From assembly GCF_000699445.3 (NCBI RefSeq), contig NC_067196.1, positions 90,126,364-90,190,363 of the forward strand: 64,000 nucleotides of DNA. The letters run 5' to 3'. Under the pieces are notes generated by a model that saw only the letters and a program-made list of their open reading frames with translations, ran no database searches and was not told the origin of the DNA. Every line of letters begins with the position of its first letter. Positions within the stretch are counted from its first letter, which is position 1. Made by a program: the position numbers and the translations under genes. Shown here in pieces: positions 37,001 to 52,000 of this stretch. Source of the stretch: Schistosoma haematobium (lineage: Eukaryota; Platyhelminthes; Trematoda; Strigeidida; Schistosomatidae).

Positions 37001-40000
37001 GAGGGCACCAAATACATATGCGCCACACAAATCTCATTCGATATATGTGAGGGCTGTGATACTGCCCGGGTGCCCAAACCGAAGCAGGTGGTTTTCTTAG
37101 GGGGCCACACCCCGAGCCTTCGACCTGAAGGTCTGATCCACAAGGCAGTGGAGCATCGTAAGGAGATGCAGTTCCATGGTAGCCGGTGACCAACGATTGG
37201 TTCATGCGCCATTTGTCCCCTCAGGGTACTGCAGCCCATGTGCATCATTGGTTTGGAATCCGGTTAAGACGCCGGACATTCGATTTTCGTCCTCTCATTT
37301 TCGTAAACAAAAGTAGTGCCACGAGAAGGCAGTGAGTAGGACTTCCCTGTCAGAAGCTGTATACGCTTGGCCGTGTGAGAGCATTTCGAGAGGGGGGGCG
37401 GGCCCACTCCACTCTCGGCCATACCAGGGCATTTAGGGGCCAGTGTGAAAGAGAGGATTGAATTGATAAACATACGTACTTCGTCCTACGTTGCTTATGA
37501 CTGACTGATGCACTACAGATTGCTCCCTTAAATTTTATAATAATTGTTCATTAATATATAAGATCGACCTAACTAGGTTTTTCTTGTTTTGTATCGTTTC
37601 TAGAATCAAAGAAAGATCAATATAGATCATGTTGGTTGTGGCTTAAGTGTGTATCATAAAGATTCGGCAAATTACAACTCATTAACTTGTCAGACAATTA
37701 CAAATCATGATTATCAATCTCACCTAGACGCATCGCACCATCATCATCATCATCACCACCACCATCATCATCATCCCCTTATCCATACTGGGAAAAGTCT
37801 ACATAATAATGACTGTCATACTTATTGTCATCAAAATGATAAATCAACAATAACTGAGTTTGTACCTACATCGTCATCATCTGCTATAAAATCTGATAAC
37901 ATATCTAAATCACCGATCCTTGTTGTTAGAAAGTCAAGTTCACAATCTCATTCAGAGCACTCCTCAACTGCAGATAACAATACAGTGCAATATGGAAATA
38001 CGAATGTGATTGGAACATATTGTGATAATAACTCATTACTATCGGATATAAGTGGTGACTCGATGTATGAACATTTTGATACAGAATTTATACCTTCCAG
38101 TTGTAATGAAGAATTTCATAGTCGCTCAAATACTTATCATTACAATAGTAATAGTAATCACAACAGTAACTCTGCTGTTGTCTATTCAACTGGAAATACC
38201 AGCGAATCTCTGAGTGGTTTATCGTTTACTAATATCCAATTACCTCGAAATAATGAAATAAACTCTGCTACAGAGAATGCTAATGATGGTAAGTTCATTT
38301 CGTTTTTTGTCTGATAGATATATGCCTTATTTGGGTGTTAAACACACGTATGATTTTGCATTTGATTTGTGTGAGAGCAGAAATACTGCTTGGGCACCCA
38401 CTCTGAGCCTTAACCCAGAGGTCGAGTCCACAACGTAGTGGAGCAACTTTAGGAGGTGCAGTCCCATGGTTTTCCAACTCCCCTAGGTGGATCGTCCGTA
38501 TCTACCGACCTGGTTAAAATACTAGACATTCGCTTTTCCTCCTCTCAATTTTGTAAAGTCTGAGTTATGTCGGTGAGATTAAAATCACTTTATACCTTTC
38601 TTTCTACGAACTAATTCTTTCTCCCTGTATCATCCCCTTATATGCAGTCCCTTTTTATATATTACCACCATTGAAGTAACTGCTTTTATGAATTTGGTGT
38701 TCATCTTGTGCTAGTGAGGTATGACAGCTTGAACCGATGCATATATGTGTCTGGTTCTATGTTGTAGACAACTGACTGATTAGAGATGTACTTCCATACG
38801 ACCATACTATTATTGTCGACGGTGTGACTTCTTCCTCATACTTTAAGTTTGCTGCTTTTTGTCTTCCCATCAACCAACAGGTTTGCTTGACATGGTAAGT
38901 TCCTCAGAAGCTGATGTTTCAGCCAACATAACTTGATTAGGTCGTCACAATGGATAAGATGTATTATTTATTACTTATTTAGACACATGAATATTTGTAC
39001 AAATGGGCACCGAATACATATACGCCACACAAGTGACTTGATTCGTGTATGGGCTGTGATACTGCCCTGGTGCCCAGACCGAAACAGGTGGTTTTCTTAG
39101 GGGGCCACACCCAGAGCCTTTGACCTAGATGTCAAATGCACAAGGCAGTAGAGCAAGGTGAGGAGATGCAGTTCCATGGTAGTCAGTGACCAATAATTGG
39201 TTCACACACTATTTGTCCCTTCGAGATCCTGGAGCCCATGTGTACTGTAGGGTTTTCGAACTCTCCTAGATGGATCCTCCATGTCCACCAACCCGGTTAA
39301 GACTCCGGACATTCGCTTTTCGTCCTCTCAATTTCGTAAAATCCACCCTCGGCCGTACCAGGGCACTTGGGCTCCATGGATAAGATATTCACCAAAAACA
39401 TTGTAAAGCTAGAATCGAATGATGATAATTCTGACTGGCTAATATTAAGTTTCTTGTAAAAATAAATTATTCTGTAGAGAATAAGATATCGTCATGTGTC
39501 AGTTATGTTCTTTCTTTTGTAAGTTTTATCTTAACTGTCTAATTGGGTTTGATTTGATTAAAAAATTTAACGTTTTTTCATTTACAGGAAATTCTTCCAC
39601 TGAAAATCTTCATAATGTACTAAAAAATAATACTACTAATCGTCAACCAATACATGAAAATCATCAAAATGATAGTTGTACTATACAACATAGATCACTG
39701 AATAAAAATCAATACGATAGACGGTAGGTTATTCTTGATATCGATAAAATTGAGGACGTATTGATTAAGCTTTTTAACCTGTTGTCAATTATTAAATAGC
39801 CTCCTTCGCAGATCTATGATGCACAGGTAAATCCGTTGTAATCCATGTTTTAATTGTAAACAGTTAGTCAGTAACAACGTAGGACTTCGTACGTACGTAC
39901 ATCAGTTCGAGTTGCTACACCACAGCACAGAGATGCAGTTGTCGACTCAAATCCCGTAGTGGTAGAGGTAGTACGTCGACGACAAAGTTGAACAAGAATG

Positions 40001-43000
40001 GAGAGAGTGGACAGCCCTGACGAACACCACTTGAGGTAATCAATTCTGATGACAGTTCGCCATAAGCTCTCACTCTACCAGTTGTGTTCAAGTAGAGAGC
40101 CTTTACAAGGTTAATGTACTTCTTTGGTACTCCTTTCAGTGACAAACACTGCCATAGAACCTTACGATCGACAGAGTCGAATGCCGCCTTAAGGTCGAGA
40201 AATACTACGATTGTGGGGCGTCTGAATGTGTGTCTGTGTTCTAGAACCTGACATAGTGTGAATATCTGGTCTGTACAATTACGTCCAGGTCGAAAACCAG
40301 CCTGATTTTCTCTAGTCTGCTCTTCACGAGCTTTAGTTAGGCGTCGAAGTATTATTGAAGCTAATATTTTAGACACTATATTAGTCAAACTGATTCCTCT
40401 GTGATGTGTCACAAGAGGACTTTTGTCCTTTCTTATAGACTGGCACAATCAGTGATTGAGACCAGTCAGATGGGATTACGTCCAGTTCCCAAATTCTACC
40501 TAAGACCTCAGTTAATCTCACTGCTAATATTGGACCACAATCATTAAAAATCTCAGGAGTGAACCTGTCAGGGCCTGCTGCTCTCCCTCGCTTCAGATTT
40601 CCGATAGCTTTTTCAACTTCATAAAGGGACGGAGGACCTACATTAACTTGCCATTCAGGTTGACTAGAGATCGTGGGAAACCGAAGTGTGGCTGAAGGCC
40701 AGTTGAAATGATCTATAGTGTTCTGCCCATCGATCCAATCTCCTGGATTGACAATGTATAATACGTCCATCTTTTTCTGAGATCGTTTCGCTAACAGTCG
40801 GGTTCCTAATACCGGTTTCCCTAACAAGTCTGAACAATTGTCTGCTATTACCTATTGCCGCTGCCTTTTCCATCTCTCTTGCTTACGCTACCCGCCACTG
40901 TTCACGATCATTGCGTAGGCTTCTTGTCAGCTTGCGCTTAAGCTGACTCTGCTCTTCGTTATGTTCAGATCCAGATGGAATGCGTTTTCGAGCATCTATC
41001 AGTGCGATAGATGCTATTGAGATCCAGTGTTGCTCCCTAACCTTGTGGTTTACCGTACTACCAGATATCATTGCTGTTTCCACAGCTTTTCGGATATCAT
41101 TCCATGCTGTCTTGGTGTGGGCATCACATACATGGCTGCCTAGCTGTTTTCCTAGTTATTCCTGAAATATACTCTTAGCTTGACTATCATTAAGTAGGCC
41201 CCTAAGAGGTTTCCTTGCAGCGTCTTTCCTACGTCCAGTAAGACGCAAGCAAATACGCGCTCGCACTAGAGCATGATCTGAATCTAGGCATGTGCTCCAG
41301 AATGAGCGACAGTCTTCTATCGAGCCCCTCCATCGGTGGCTGATAGCGATGTGATCTATTTGGGTCCAACGTTGGGACGAATTAGGGGGTCGCCATGTTA
41401 AAATCTGTTTTTGCTTATGCTTAATGTTAGTATTTGCAAGAGGCGGTTATCTGAGCATAGCTGCAACAGACGGTCGCCATTATCTGTTCTTTGAGCCACG
41501 ATGCTATAAGATCCACCCAGGTGTCTTTCCCTTTCGCTTAGTTTACCTGTTTGAGCATTGAAGTCACCGGCCACTATTACTACATCAGAGCGCCCAGCTT
41601 TTCGGCGAAGGTCGGAAAGCTTTCTGTAAAACTCATCTTTTGCATCATCTGCGCTGCAGTCAGTGGGAGAATAGGCAGATACGACGAGTGTCCCTATCTT
41701 TCCGAGTCCTTATTGTTCCGTTCAGTCGGATAGCGCACAGACGACTGTCTACTGGGATCCAGTCTAAAAGAGCTAGTTCTGCCCTAGGACTCAATGCTGT
41801 ACCTACACCGGCGAGGCCACGAGAAGTAGCATCTGGGCTTCCAGGTACACGAAGTGTGAATCGAGTTGGTTCTTTATTTTGACATGGTGAGGTCAAATGA
41901 ATGACGCTACTCGGATCCTGTATGCGCGTTTCGGAGACGCAGCACACGTCGATGTTACGAGATTCTAAAGTCCTAGCCTGTTGTCCTATTTGGCACAGTG
42001 TTCGGACGTTAAAAGCTCCTACATGTAGTTTAGAGCGTGGTTTCAGGAGACCAGGAATAACGTTCCGCGTACACGAATCGTTTGCCCTAGCGGTGCGAGT
42101 TGATAAAGAGACGTGAGGAGGGTTAGTCATGGAGATAAGAGAGGTATTAGGAGGATTAGGAAGGATCTGAATGTGACCAACTTGGTCTCGTGTGCTGTTA
42201 CAGGTATGAGGGATGATGTCACTTCCCGGCTGCCTACACCGTAGAAGGGTATTTCTTGAGGAACCTGAAAAGGAAGTTCTATTAATGTTGGTCTTAACGA
42301 CCTGGGAGCGTGATCGCAGAGCCCAAGGGACAACTGCTTGAGGCCGGTCGCGCACGGCCTTTTCGTTTCAGGTTTTGATGTGTTAACTCCGTTCTTCAAA
42401 GGGTCTTCCCGCTGGAGACGGAAATCCGTGAGGTGTTACATTTTTAGGGTCGACCTTTTCTAACCCCACCCCTCCTTGTGGGAAGGCAGCATCGCTGTAG
42501 ATGCTGGTTGTCTGAGGGAAACACCTTACTGTTGTCACACCCCTCTACAGTCAGCAGTACGACTTCGCCCTCAGACGTTGAGTTGCTACTTTTAGTCTTA
42601 CCGTTCTCCGATCGACCTGCCTGGCATGCTAGAACCTGCAGGAACATATGTTCCAGCCAATATAGCTCGGTTGGATCATCACGATAGGCAAGCCCGACCA
42701 CCGCGTCAAGGTAGCAGCTAGCTCCAACTGATGGGATTTCAGTAATTAAATAAAGTGATAACGTCTATAAATTCAGGGATCAGTTTATATACACCTGTTC
42801 CAGTGGTTGTCTATAAAGGTACATTATGTGTAGAATGTACATATTTTACAACAAAACGTGAGGCGGAGTAGAAAAATGACTTATTGAACCAACCTGGCAT
42901 AAGACCTGTAATACGAAAATTGCCATTTGAATCCGTTACAGATTGTTCCCGTGGAATAATATTAATTTGATCATATCGAAGTTGGCACGTCATGTTGCTA

Positions 43001-46000
43001 TTTGATTTTAAGTGCAACAAATCGTTATCTATAGTATTTTGTGTTCTAGGTAAACAGGAAGCTTCAACTAAAACACCGGACTCTGGGATACCAGCTAAAG
43101 AAGTAATAACTCCTGAAGCGGTAGGATAGGATCTTGCTTCTCAGGAATAATTAGGCAGTTTACTAGAAAACTATCATCAAATACTCCCTTTTGCATTGTG
43201 GATATACTATGGTTATTACTTTGTTTTGCTGTTACATAGTTTTTAAAAAATATAGAATCTTTTGAACTACTTAAGTACTAATGTATAAGAATCTCTGAAT
43301 TATGTATTATCTGCCCGTCACATATATCCTTCATTGGAAAATATTACTCCAGAAATTAATTAGTTAAAAGAGTGTTAACCATTTTATCTAATTTAATTCG
43401 CTATCGTTTGCGTTAGTATCTTTTTCGGCTATTTTAATTATTTCAACAATCGGGGTTAAAATGTAATGTCAAATCTAATCCTGTTTAGTTTCTATGTTGA
43501 TATTCTTACTTAAAGATATCGGTTCAGTTAATTCCATCAAGGTGTGTTATATATTTTATGACTAGATTCAGTAAAATTCTGTTATTTTTTCACCAGTTCC
43601 ATTAAAACGTTTATTTCGTTATCTATCTTTCAGTGAGTCTGATAGGTAAGTATTTTCATAGTGTGTACATCAAATCATATAACATCTAGTTTTTTAACAT
43701 CTAACACCAACTCAGTAATAATTATAACAAACAATATATATATCAGGTACCTGATTCTTAAATTTTAACCATTTCATTTCCTTACGTTTGATTTTTAATG
43801 ATTATTGGTAGCTTAGTGAATAAAGATACCTGATTTTCAACTACAGTAGACCGCATGCTAAATATTCCCTTCAGTCCATCTGTTTCAATTTGGAAATTTG
43901 TGTATTAAGTGTTACTAAACCTCATACAATGCAAATATAACTCATGGCCAAGTACACTAATTCGTGCTTGGCAATGAATTATCATTAATTTGCTGAGTTT
44001 ATTTATCTCATGATAAGCAGAAAAAGATAACGATATGGAAATTCATACTAAATTGAATTAGTCCAAATAACTTTATTGCACACATCGCATAGAAGTAATC
44101 GATTCCTTTTCCATTCATCTTGTCGTGAGGTGTAACAACGTGCACCAGTTTATATATATGTTACTCCTTACATTAATTATAATTTGCATAGAAGAAAAAA
44201 TAAGAGGGAAACGAGGTTAGAATCATGTGTTCATGAAATAGACATAGCCACTTATCTCTTCTAAAACCTACCAACTGCAAGAATACTAATAAACCACCTA
44301 AAGGAAAACATGACATCAGATCAGGTGTTAACTACTCATAGTTTCAGTTGTATCAGTCGATATAAACTTCATGGTGGTGATAGAATTTTAAGAGATAATG
44401 TTAATCCATGATTGAATTCAGTTTTTATCTCCCCCCTCCTTTCTTTAAATTCCCTAATGTAATTGATATTATTGTATCATAATTCATTTGCATTTCATCT
44501 TGTTAACTATTTCCTCTCTCACTCTTCACTGTGATAACTCAAATTGGAATACATAATAAATCCCATTTTGTTTTATAAGTAATTTGATAAATTAAACCTA
44601 TCCAATACACCCACCTATATTCACAAATACTGAATACACGGATAAGTGGATATTCAATGATTTCATTATTTAGAATTTTTCTTAGAGAAAAGTTATTTAT
44701 TTTCGTTTCGTTTTCGACAATTCCATCTTATTTTGATACACTTTGTCTTATATTAATAGCGAGCAAACATATGAACTAAGACTAAGTTTCTTTTTTTCAA
44801 AAAAAAAAAAAAAAAAAAACCCACACCAATTATACTTCTCTGTGTATAGCATAACTTGATAGATAGTTGTTGTCGTTTATGATGGATGTTAATGATGATG
44901 AAGTGTTAATTTTTCATTATTTATTTGAACATAAATTAATTTAGATTGTACAATTGTAACAACCGAATTCATGATGATTCTTGGGCTAAGCACACCGTTT
45001 TGTGGATCGGTTGTAGTTGTTAAATGAATCATCTCTCAACCAGTAGGTAACGAGTTTGAATTTCGGTACGCCTACCTTGCTTTGAGAAGTCGGTGAAACC
45101 ATTGACTTTCATAAAAATGATGAGGCCCAAAATCTAGGTATGTATACGAAAAATGGTAAATGCATTTGAACTCTTAGGAAAGATTTTGAGCGATTTCACC
45201 CAAATTCTCTAATTACTACTGATTACGATAATTGTGCGAAATGCAACCCGGTGGGATACATCTATTAATATAGATTGATCCAATTATTAATGATTTGTAT
45301 GATGAGTGAGATGTTTTGGATTTGGCCTTTGTTAGCTTTCTTCCAACCGAACACTCCTACACCAGATGATATCATCTGTAAGGGTGAGGTATTTGGTAAT
45401 TGGACATATGTAACACATGTCCTAACCACCTCAATCGATGAAGATTCACTATTTGGACAGTCGACTTTGCATATTTAGCTAGTATCTTATGTTTGAGCTG
45501 AGAATTGCTAACTCAATGGTCTGAACATACATGAGCGCTGTTTCGAATTCGGTAAGGTCTGATGGAATACTAGTAACCCACTAATATCGTGTATTGTTTA
45601 TATTGATGTTTTGCACCCGTAAATGAGAACATAGTAAAATGATGGTGCATAGAGTGGACTGTTGTTTATGAGAGGGATATCTGGCCTACTGCAGAAGTGA
45701 CTTAAGTTGATTGAAATTAATGAAATTTCCAAAATTTGTGTGGGACATTAACGGACGATGGTTGATGATAGTTTGAAGTTAAGTGGATTTGTGGTGTGTC
45801 ATCAGCAAAGAGAAGTATAGCATCTGCGTATTGTAAATAAGTGGACGAGAGGATCCTGTGATAGAACATCGACTACTGACAAGTTAAAGGATGAAATCTG
45901 TATTTAGTTGTCTGTAGTCACTAGTGTAAAGAAGAGTATAAGTACGTTAACGAAGTGGTATAAGTTCAGCGTCATTAGCCTTGTCAATTAAGAGATGGCT

Positions 46001-49000
46001 CATAGGATAGGAGGATTTGATAGTTCGAGTTTATTTGGTAAGAGTACAGTGATTTATTTCACACTAATTTCTAATAAATTTGTCATGTTAGTTTGCATTC
46101 CGTATATTTTACATTGTAATCTGTTATGAAAGTAATTTAACCAGTTTATACTGATTTTTTGTCTTCACAAGAGATCAAATTTTTATACTCCATTATTCGA
46201 AGTATACTTGTTGAGTGTGTATGTATGTATTTGGTGTTGCTAACAGATAACATATATATGTGTGGCTTATCATCTTATTAGTGTTCATATAAGTCGATTT
46301 TTAATTATTATTGAAACTCCATTTTAACGTGATATTTATATAATTGGATAGTAATGAGTAGATTTACTAGCTTTCTTTCATTAATGCCTTAATTTCCCCC
46401 CTTATATATATTAACTTTAATGTGATTATTGAGCTCCGTTTAATGTACACTTTCCACTCTTGGAACACACTGACAGTTGAAAACTACAAATTTACTCTAG
46501 TTGTTACATGTAATTTCACCATATAAAATTAAAGGGAGAATCGATTCAATTTTAAACTTATATATATGTAACCTATCGTATTTCAACCATATATCTATCG
46601 GATTTTGTGTTGTCTATCCTTATCTTATTTGTTTATTTTATTGTTTTATTAGTTCGTCAATTTATAGATTCCGGTAAATATTCTTCTTCCTGAATTCAAT
46701 GAATCTATGTGATATTACAGTCATGTGGTCTTTGTTTATTGACTTGTGAATAATATTATCACATGATATAGAATTATACGAATCGATGAAGAGCGTTTTT
46801 TTTTGTTTATTAGGGGATTTCAATGGAGATTTATGTACTTATTTTTGCTGTATCGATAGATAGATAGGGAAAGATAAAGGCAACATATCTAATGAAATCA
46901 TGCGGTTAATTATTAAGGGCTATTGTGAAAAGAACACAAGTATATGCAATAGATGATAGTACCATCCATTGTTTAACACATTCATGTATGAAAATAGTTG
47001 TGAATGATTGAATTATATGAAGTGTGCAAATTTGTTGTTTTTCATGTTCATGATAAGGCATAAAATACAATCTGTTCATGTCATAGATCAAATTGTTGGT
47101 TATATGGATTTATTAGATAAGAACTATTTGTTTGAAATTTTATTGGTTAGGGCTTAAACTTAAAATACTTTATTCCATTGTACAGTTTTTCGTATTTCTT
47201 TATGATAAGTCTTGCGGATTGAACGCTATATTCGTCTCCTAAGCTATTCTCGTAACCCCCAAGCTAGAACTATGCAGCGACCTGAATACGAGAGAGAAAA
47301 CTCAAAGTATGCGAGAAGTAGTTTACTCCAAAATTCATTTTAATACAGAAAATACAGGGTTTTTATAATATTTTAAATGTCCTTGGGTTGCTAGGAGATT
47401 CTGGAATGCTACTAAACAAAGTAGCAGTGTAGCAGCCAACCAATCAGAGCCTCTGCATGTGACGTTTCGCTTCCTTAATATTTTTGGCAAAAGCTTCAAG
47501 TGAACGCTGATTGGATGAAACGCTTCTTAATGTTTCCTGATGCTTGCTTGTCTTTTGCAAGCAATTTTCTGGATCACCCCAACACTTTATAACATCAATG
47601 ATGTCAAATCATGTTTGTGTTAATAATTTGAGCGGTTCCAACGTTTCTCCCAACCACCTGGGTAGATTTTCGTTAGGAAAATAATAAAAATTATGAAAGA
47701 TAAATAAGGTAAAGAAAAAAATACAGTTCCGTACTACATATGCTCGTTCAGTAATTTTCCAATGTTACATTTGTTCCTGTTAAGTATGTGTGATGTTTTG
47801 TGTGATCTAATAACTTGGCGTCTAATTTCCACCAACTTACATTCGAATTTCGAGAAATGTCCATATAACTGATGTTAGCTTTTTAGTAAATTATATCTTC
47901 TTATCAAGAATAATCAAATATGTGTATATAAAAGAAAATATCGAACCATAACAATTGTAGTTGGTGCAAGCCGTGATAATGTCTAAAATAACAAAAAAAA
48001 GCTTCGTAATCAAATTGTCCTCCACAGAGAACTCAAGATTATCAAAAAAACATTCATCTTAACTATAAATCTTGTACATTTATACGATTATTCGTCAAGA
48101 TTAGAACGAATCGTTTGACAGAAATTGGGCGCCGAGTAAATAAAAGTCATTATATGTGAAAATTATATTTGAAATAATCTCAGCGATTGAAATTTAAATA
48201 ATTCCAACGTTTCGTCCAACTACCTTGTCTGAACTTCTTCAGAGGTCAAAACGTTGGAATTATTTAAATTTCAATCGCTGAGATTATTTCAAATATAGTT
48301 TTCACATATAATGAATCTTGTACATTGTTTCCAAGTTACTCTTACTTTGGCAAGAATAGTCGGTATTTTTTTTACCAAACATTCAGGAGTTTTTCAAATG
48401 ATAAGTCATGATTTACTGGTGCGTTCAAGTTCTGCGCCACTGCATATTTAGATTCAAACATTCAGGGTAATATCACTAATCTTCACACATGCAACGCGAT
48501 TTCATCTTAAAATATGCAATACACAAACCTGTACTTACATTTGAAGGTGATAAATTTGTTTCATAATTGCTTTCAGCTCATCATCTTTCAGTATCCTACC
48601 GGGAATATGTCAACCTTTCAACACGTTTTTTTCTTTTCACTCTAGAAACAAAATCAAATCTTTAAATAGATTCTCTTTGTTTTCTTTGATTCCTCAATGT
48701 TATGTAGGACAAATATAGATATCTGATATGTTGTTATCTTTTTTTTTTTTTAGAAAATTTTCTTTATTTTCAAATATACATCCATAGAAATTATCTCATG
48801 TTAATTGTGAGATCAATCATTTTTTATTTAGTGAATTTTCTGATTTACAAGTTATGTAATTATTGTGTAAAAGGTATAATATATGTATTATATTATTGGT
48901 AAAATTGTAAACTTGGCAACAACAAAAAAAGTAATTTGTCACGTATATGCTAATTGAGATTTGTATTCTTAATGGCTTTCTTTCAATTATATATATGTAT

Positions 49001-52000
49001 GTATGTATAAATAAATTGAACATTGGTTAAATAGTTTGTTATCGTAATACTATTTATTTATTCTATCCAAATGAGCATAAGAAAATTAAATTCTCAAAGT
49101 TTTTGCAACGTAATGTGATTTACTCCTTCAGAGAATAGGTTATAGACTTTTTACATTTACAATTATATATCTATGTCTGTCATATTTATAATGCCTATTT
49201 CTTAAGTTCTCTACTTGTTACTTGTAGATTGATTGAATGTATAGTATTTAGTAACTTTTAATAAAAAAGAAGAATAATTTACTTATTGTTTAATGGTTTC
49301 TTTTTTTTGTTGTTGATCAACTTGTTTATTATGTGAAATAGATAGATTATTAGTAGTAGTCCACATGGTAAGATCATTTTACTGAACAACTTAGTTATGG
49401 TTTTTGTTATAACTCTGTTTTCTTACGGTTATGACCCAGCTATTCCTATTGCTTAGTATTCTTGGACACCGATTCACTCGACAAGTCCCCAAATCAGAAC
49501 ACGGTTGAACAGGAAGGAGATTATATTCCAAATAACAAGGTTAGATGGAAGCAAGAAGCAAGTCAGAAGCACAATAGGGAAAAACGTCAGTATATTTATA
49601 GTTTTTACATAAGAATATTCCAGAATATTCTCCAACTATCGACTAGTGCTGATTGGATAAGAATTAGCCAATCAGCGTGCACCAAAGCAATCATGCATTG
49701 AGCATGCTTTAATCTAGTCTATGTCCCGCTAACAGTTTTCATATACTGTATATTAGTAGATGTATTTTATTGATAAGGTTTTTCTCACATACGTATCGGG
49801 TAAAGTATACCCCCAAATGCCCTGGTACGACCGAGAGTGGGGAGAGTTCCACTCTCCCTCTCGAAATGCTCTCACATGGCCACGTGTATATAGCTTCTGC
49901 CAGGGAAGTCCTACTCAATGCCTTCTCGTGGCGGGGGTGTTTTTTACGAAAATGAGAGGATGAAAAGCGAATGTCCAGGGCTTTAACCGGACCCAAAACC
50001 AATGGTGCACATGGGCTCCAGTACCCTGAGGGGACAAATGGCGTATGAACCAATTGTTGGTCACCGGTTTACATGGGACTGCATCTTCTCACCATGCTCC
50101 ACTGCATTGTGGGTCAGACCTTTAGGTCAAAGGGTCGAGGAGTGGCCCCCTAAGATAACCACCTGCTTCGGTTTGGGCACCCGAGCAGTATCACAGCCCT
50201 CACATATATCGAATGAGATTTGTGTGGCGCATATGTATTTGGTGCCTTCTTGTACCAATATCTATGTGTTAAAATAAATAAATAAATTTTTCTAACCCTA
50301 TGGGCGATATTATCCCCGTTGATGAGTTATTTCGTTTTAGGTGACATTTTGTATTTGTGTCAACAGTTCTTTTGGGATCATTTCCAGCTGTTAGTATAAA
50401 TGGGACGATGGCCAAGTAGTTAAGGCGTTATATTTTCAACCACTAAGTCACAAGTTCCTATTTTGCACTACCCACTTCGATTTGAGCGACTGCATAGTAT
50501 CATTAGCACTTACACTTTGTAGCTTTGAAGTTAATTACACAAATCTGTATCTGATGAGATGAATTTAAATGAATTTGCCTTTTCAATTAAATTTTCCCAT
50601 ATTTTTTTGCTATTATCCGGGAATTTACTATAAATGACAAAATAAAGGAGTCATACAGTTAGCTGAATCAAATCTTCGTTATTCCTGTTTTTCTTCTGTT
50701 TTTATGCTTTATGTTTTTCCCCAGTCTTTCCTTACTCCTGTTTGTTTTGTTATCTTCCCTCTTGTTTTACATCTGTTTGTTGATAATTTTTTCTACATAC
50801 TGATAATGTTAAGTATGTGTTATATTTACAATTGATACTATTGTTCTGAGGTCTGAGAACACTTTCATCTATATGTTTATGTATACAGTTTCAATCAATC
50901 AGTCACATACAACTCAAAACAGTATAAATTGTTAAATGTTACATGAACTCGAGGTTGAAAATTAGCAAGTTGAGGAACAGACAAAAGGGAATTAATATTA
51001 ACCGTAATAGAAAGCTATAAACTGCAAGTATTTTGATGATAGGTACCATCAAAGAATTCTGAATATATAGTGGGATCACTGAGTGAGTTATTTTGTAGTT
51101 GTGAGCAGAGAACTAGATAAATAATGTAAGTCCACCTATTGGTCTACAAGCGTTCATCGACCAAGTTAATGTATCTGTTTCGTTGTACTCATAATCAGTT
51201 ATTTTGAGATATATGAAACAGAGAAAAATAGGTCACAGTGACAGTTACATTCACTTATTATATTCTCTCGAATCTTGAGTTAAAGTATCATCGCTAAATT
51301 TTCATATTTTGACCTTATCTTCCTTAAGTTTTTTCACGTTTAAATTTTTGTCGTTTCCCACATTATTTACCTTTCTATATTCTTGTCTTGTTTAATATCG
51401 TCTAGCCGCTCTGATGCGAGGTATGACAACTTCAACCGATGTATGCTGGTGTCAAGTCCTACGTTGTTAATGACTGACTGATCACAAATGATATTTGCTC
51501 ATGTCAGGAATAGGTTTTCATATTATTCTTCGAGGGAATGTTTTCGTCTACAATACTGTAACTTAACGGTAAAATTAATTAATTATTCCTGAAGACTACT
51601 TTTTTCATTGCTCTTTGTTGGATCTGACAGTTGGGTTTACATTACATCTAAATTAAAAATGATCAAGATTATTATAAAATTCACGGGAACCAATGTGAAC
51701 TCGACAATACGGTAACTGATACATAACTCATTAACACCAGTCTTCGAACGGTAAAACCAATGGTATTAACGAATCGAAAAAAATAGCGAAAGTAATACAA
51801 AAATATGGATTCGAAAAAACAATCAGAATTTATTAACAAAAATGAGATAATTCAAGATTTTTCTAACACTCTCCATTTGTATTAAAAAAAGCATATGCAT
51901 AAATTCGACTCTTCTGATCTGTTGAACAATGTGTTAAAGTAATGCCTTCATTGTATTCACATATCTTCACGTATAAATTTGATTATTAAAAGCAAATCAT

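Larger units (their letters stand above)
43113..47215. other. Intronic sequence, mostly unassigned
   Basis: AT-rich, no exon recognised. Contains a 21 nt poly(A) at 44799-44819, a tRNA-like SINE remnant at about 44985-45085 and a decayed repeat (family B) at 45260-46030. Confidence 0.5.
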
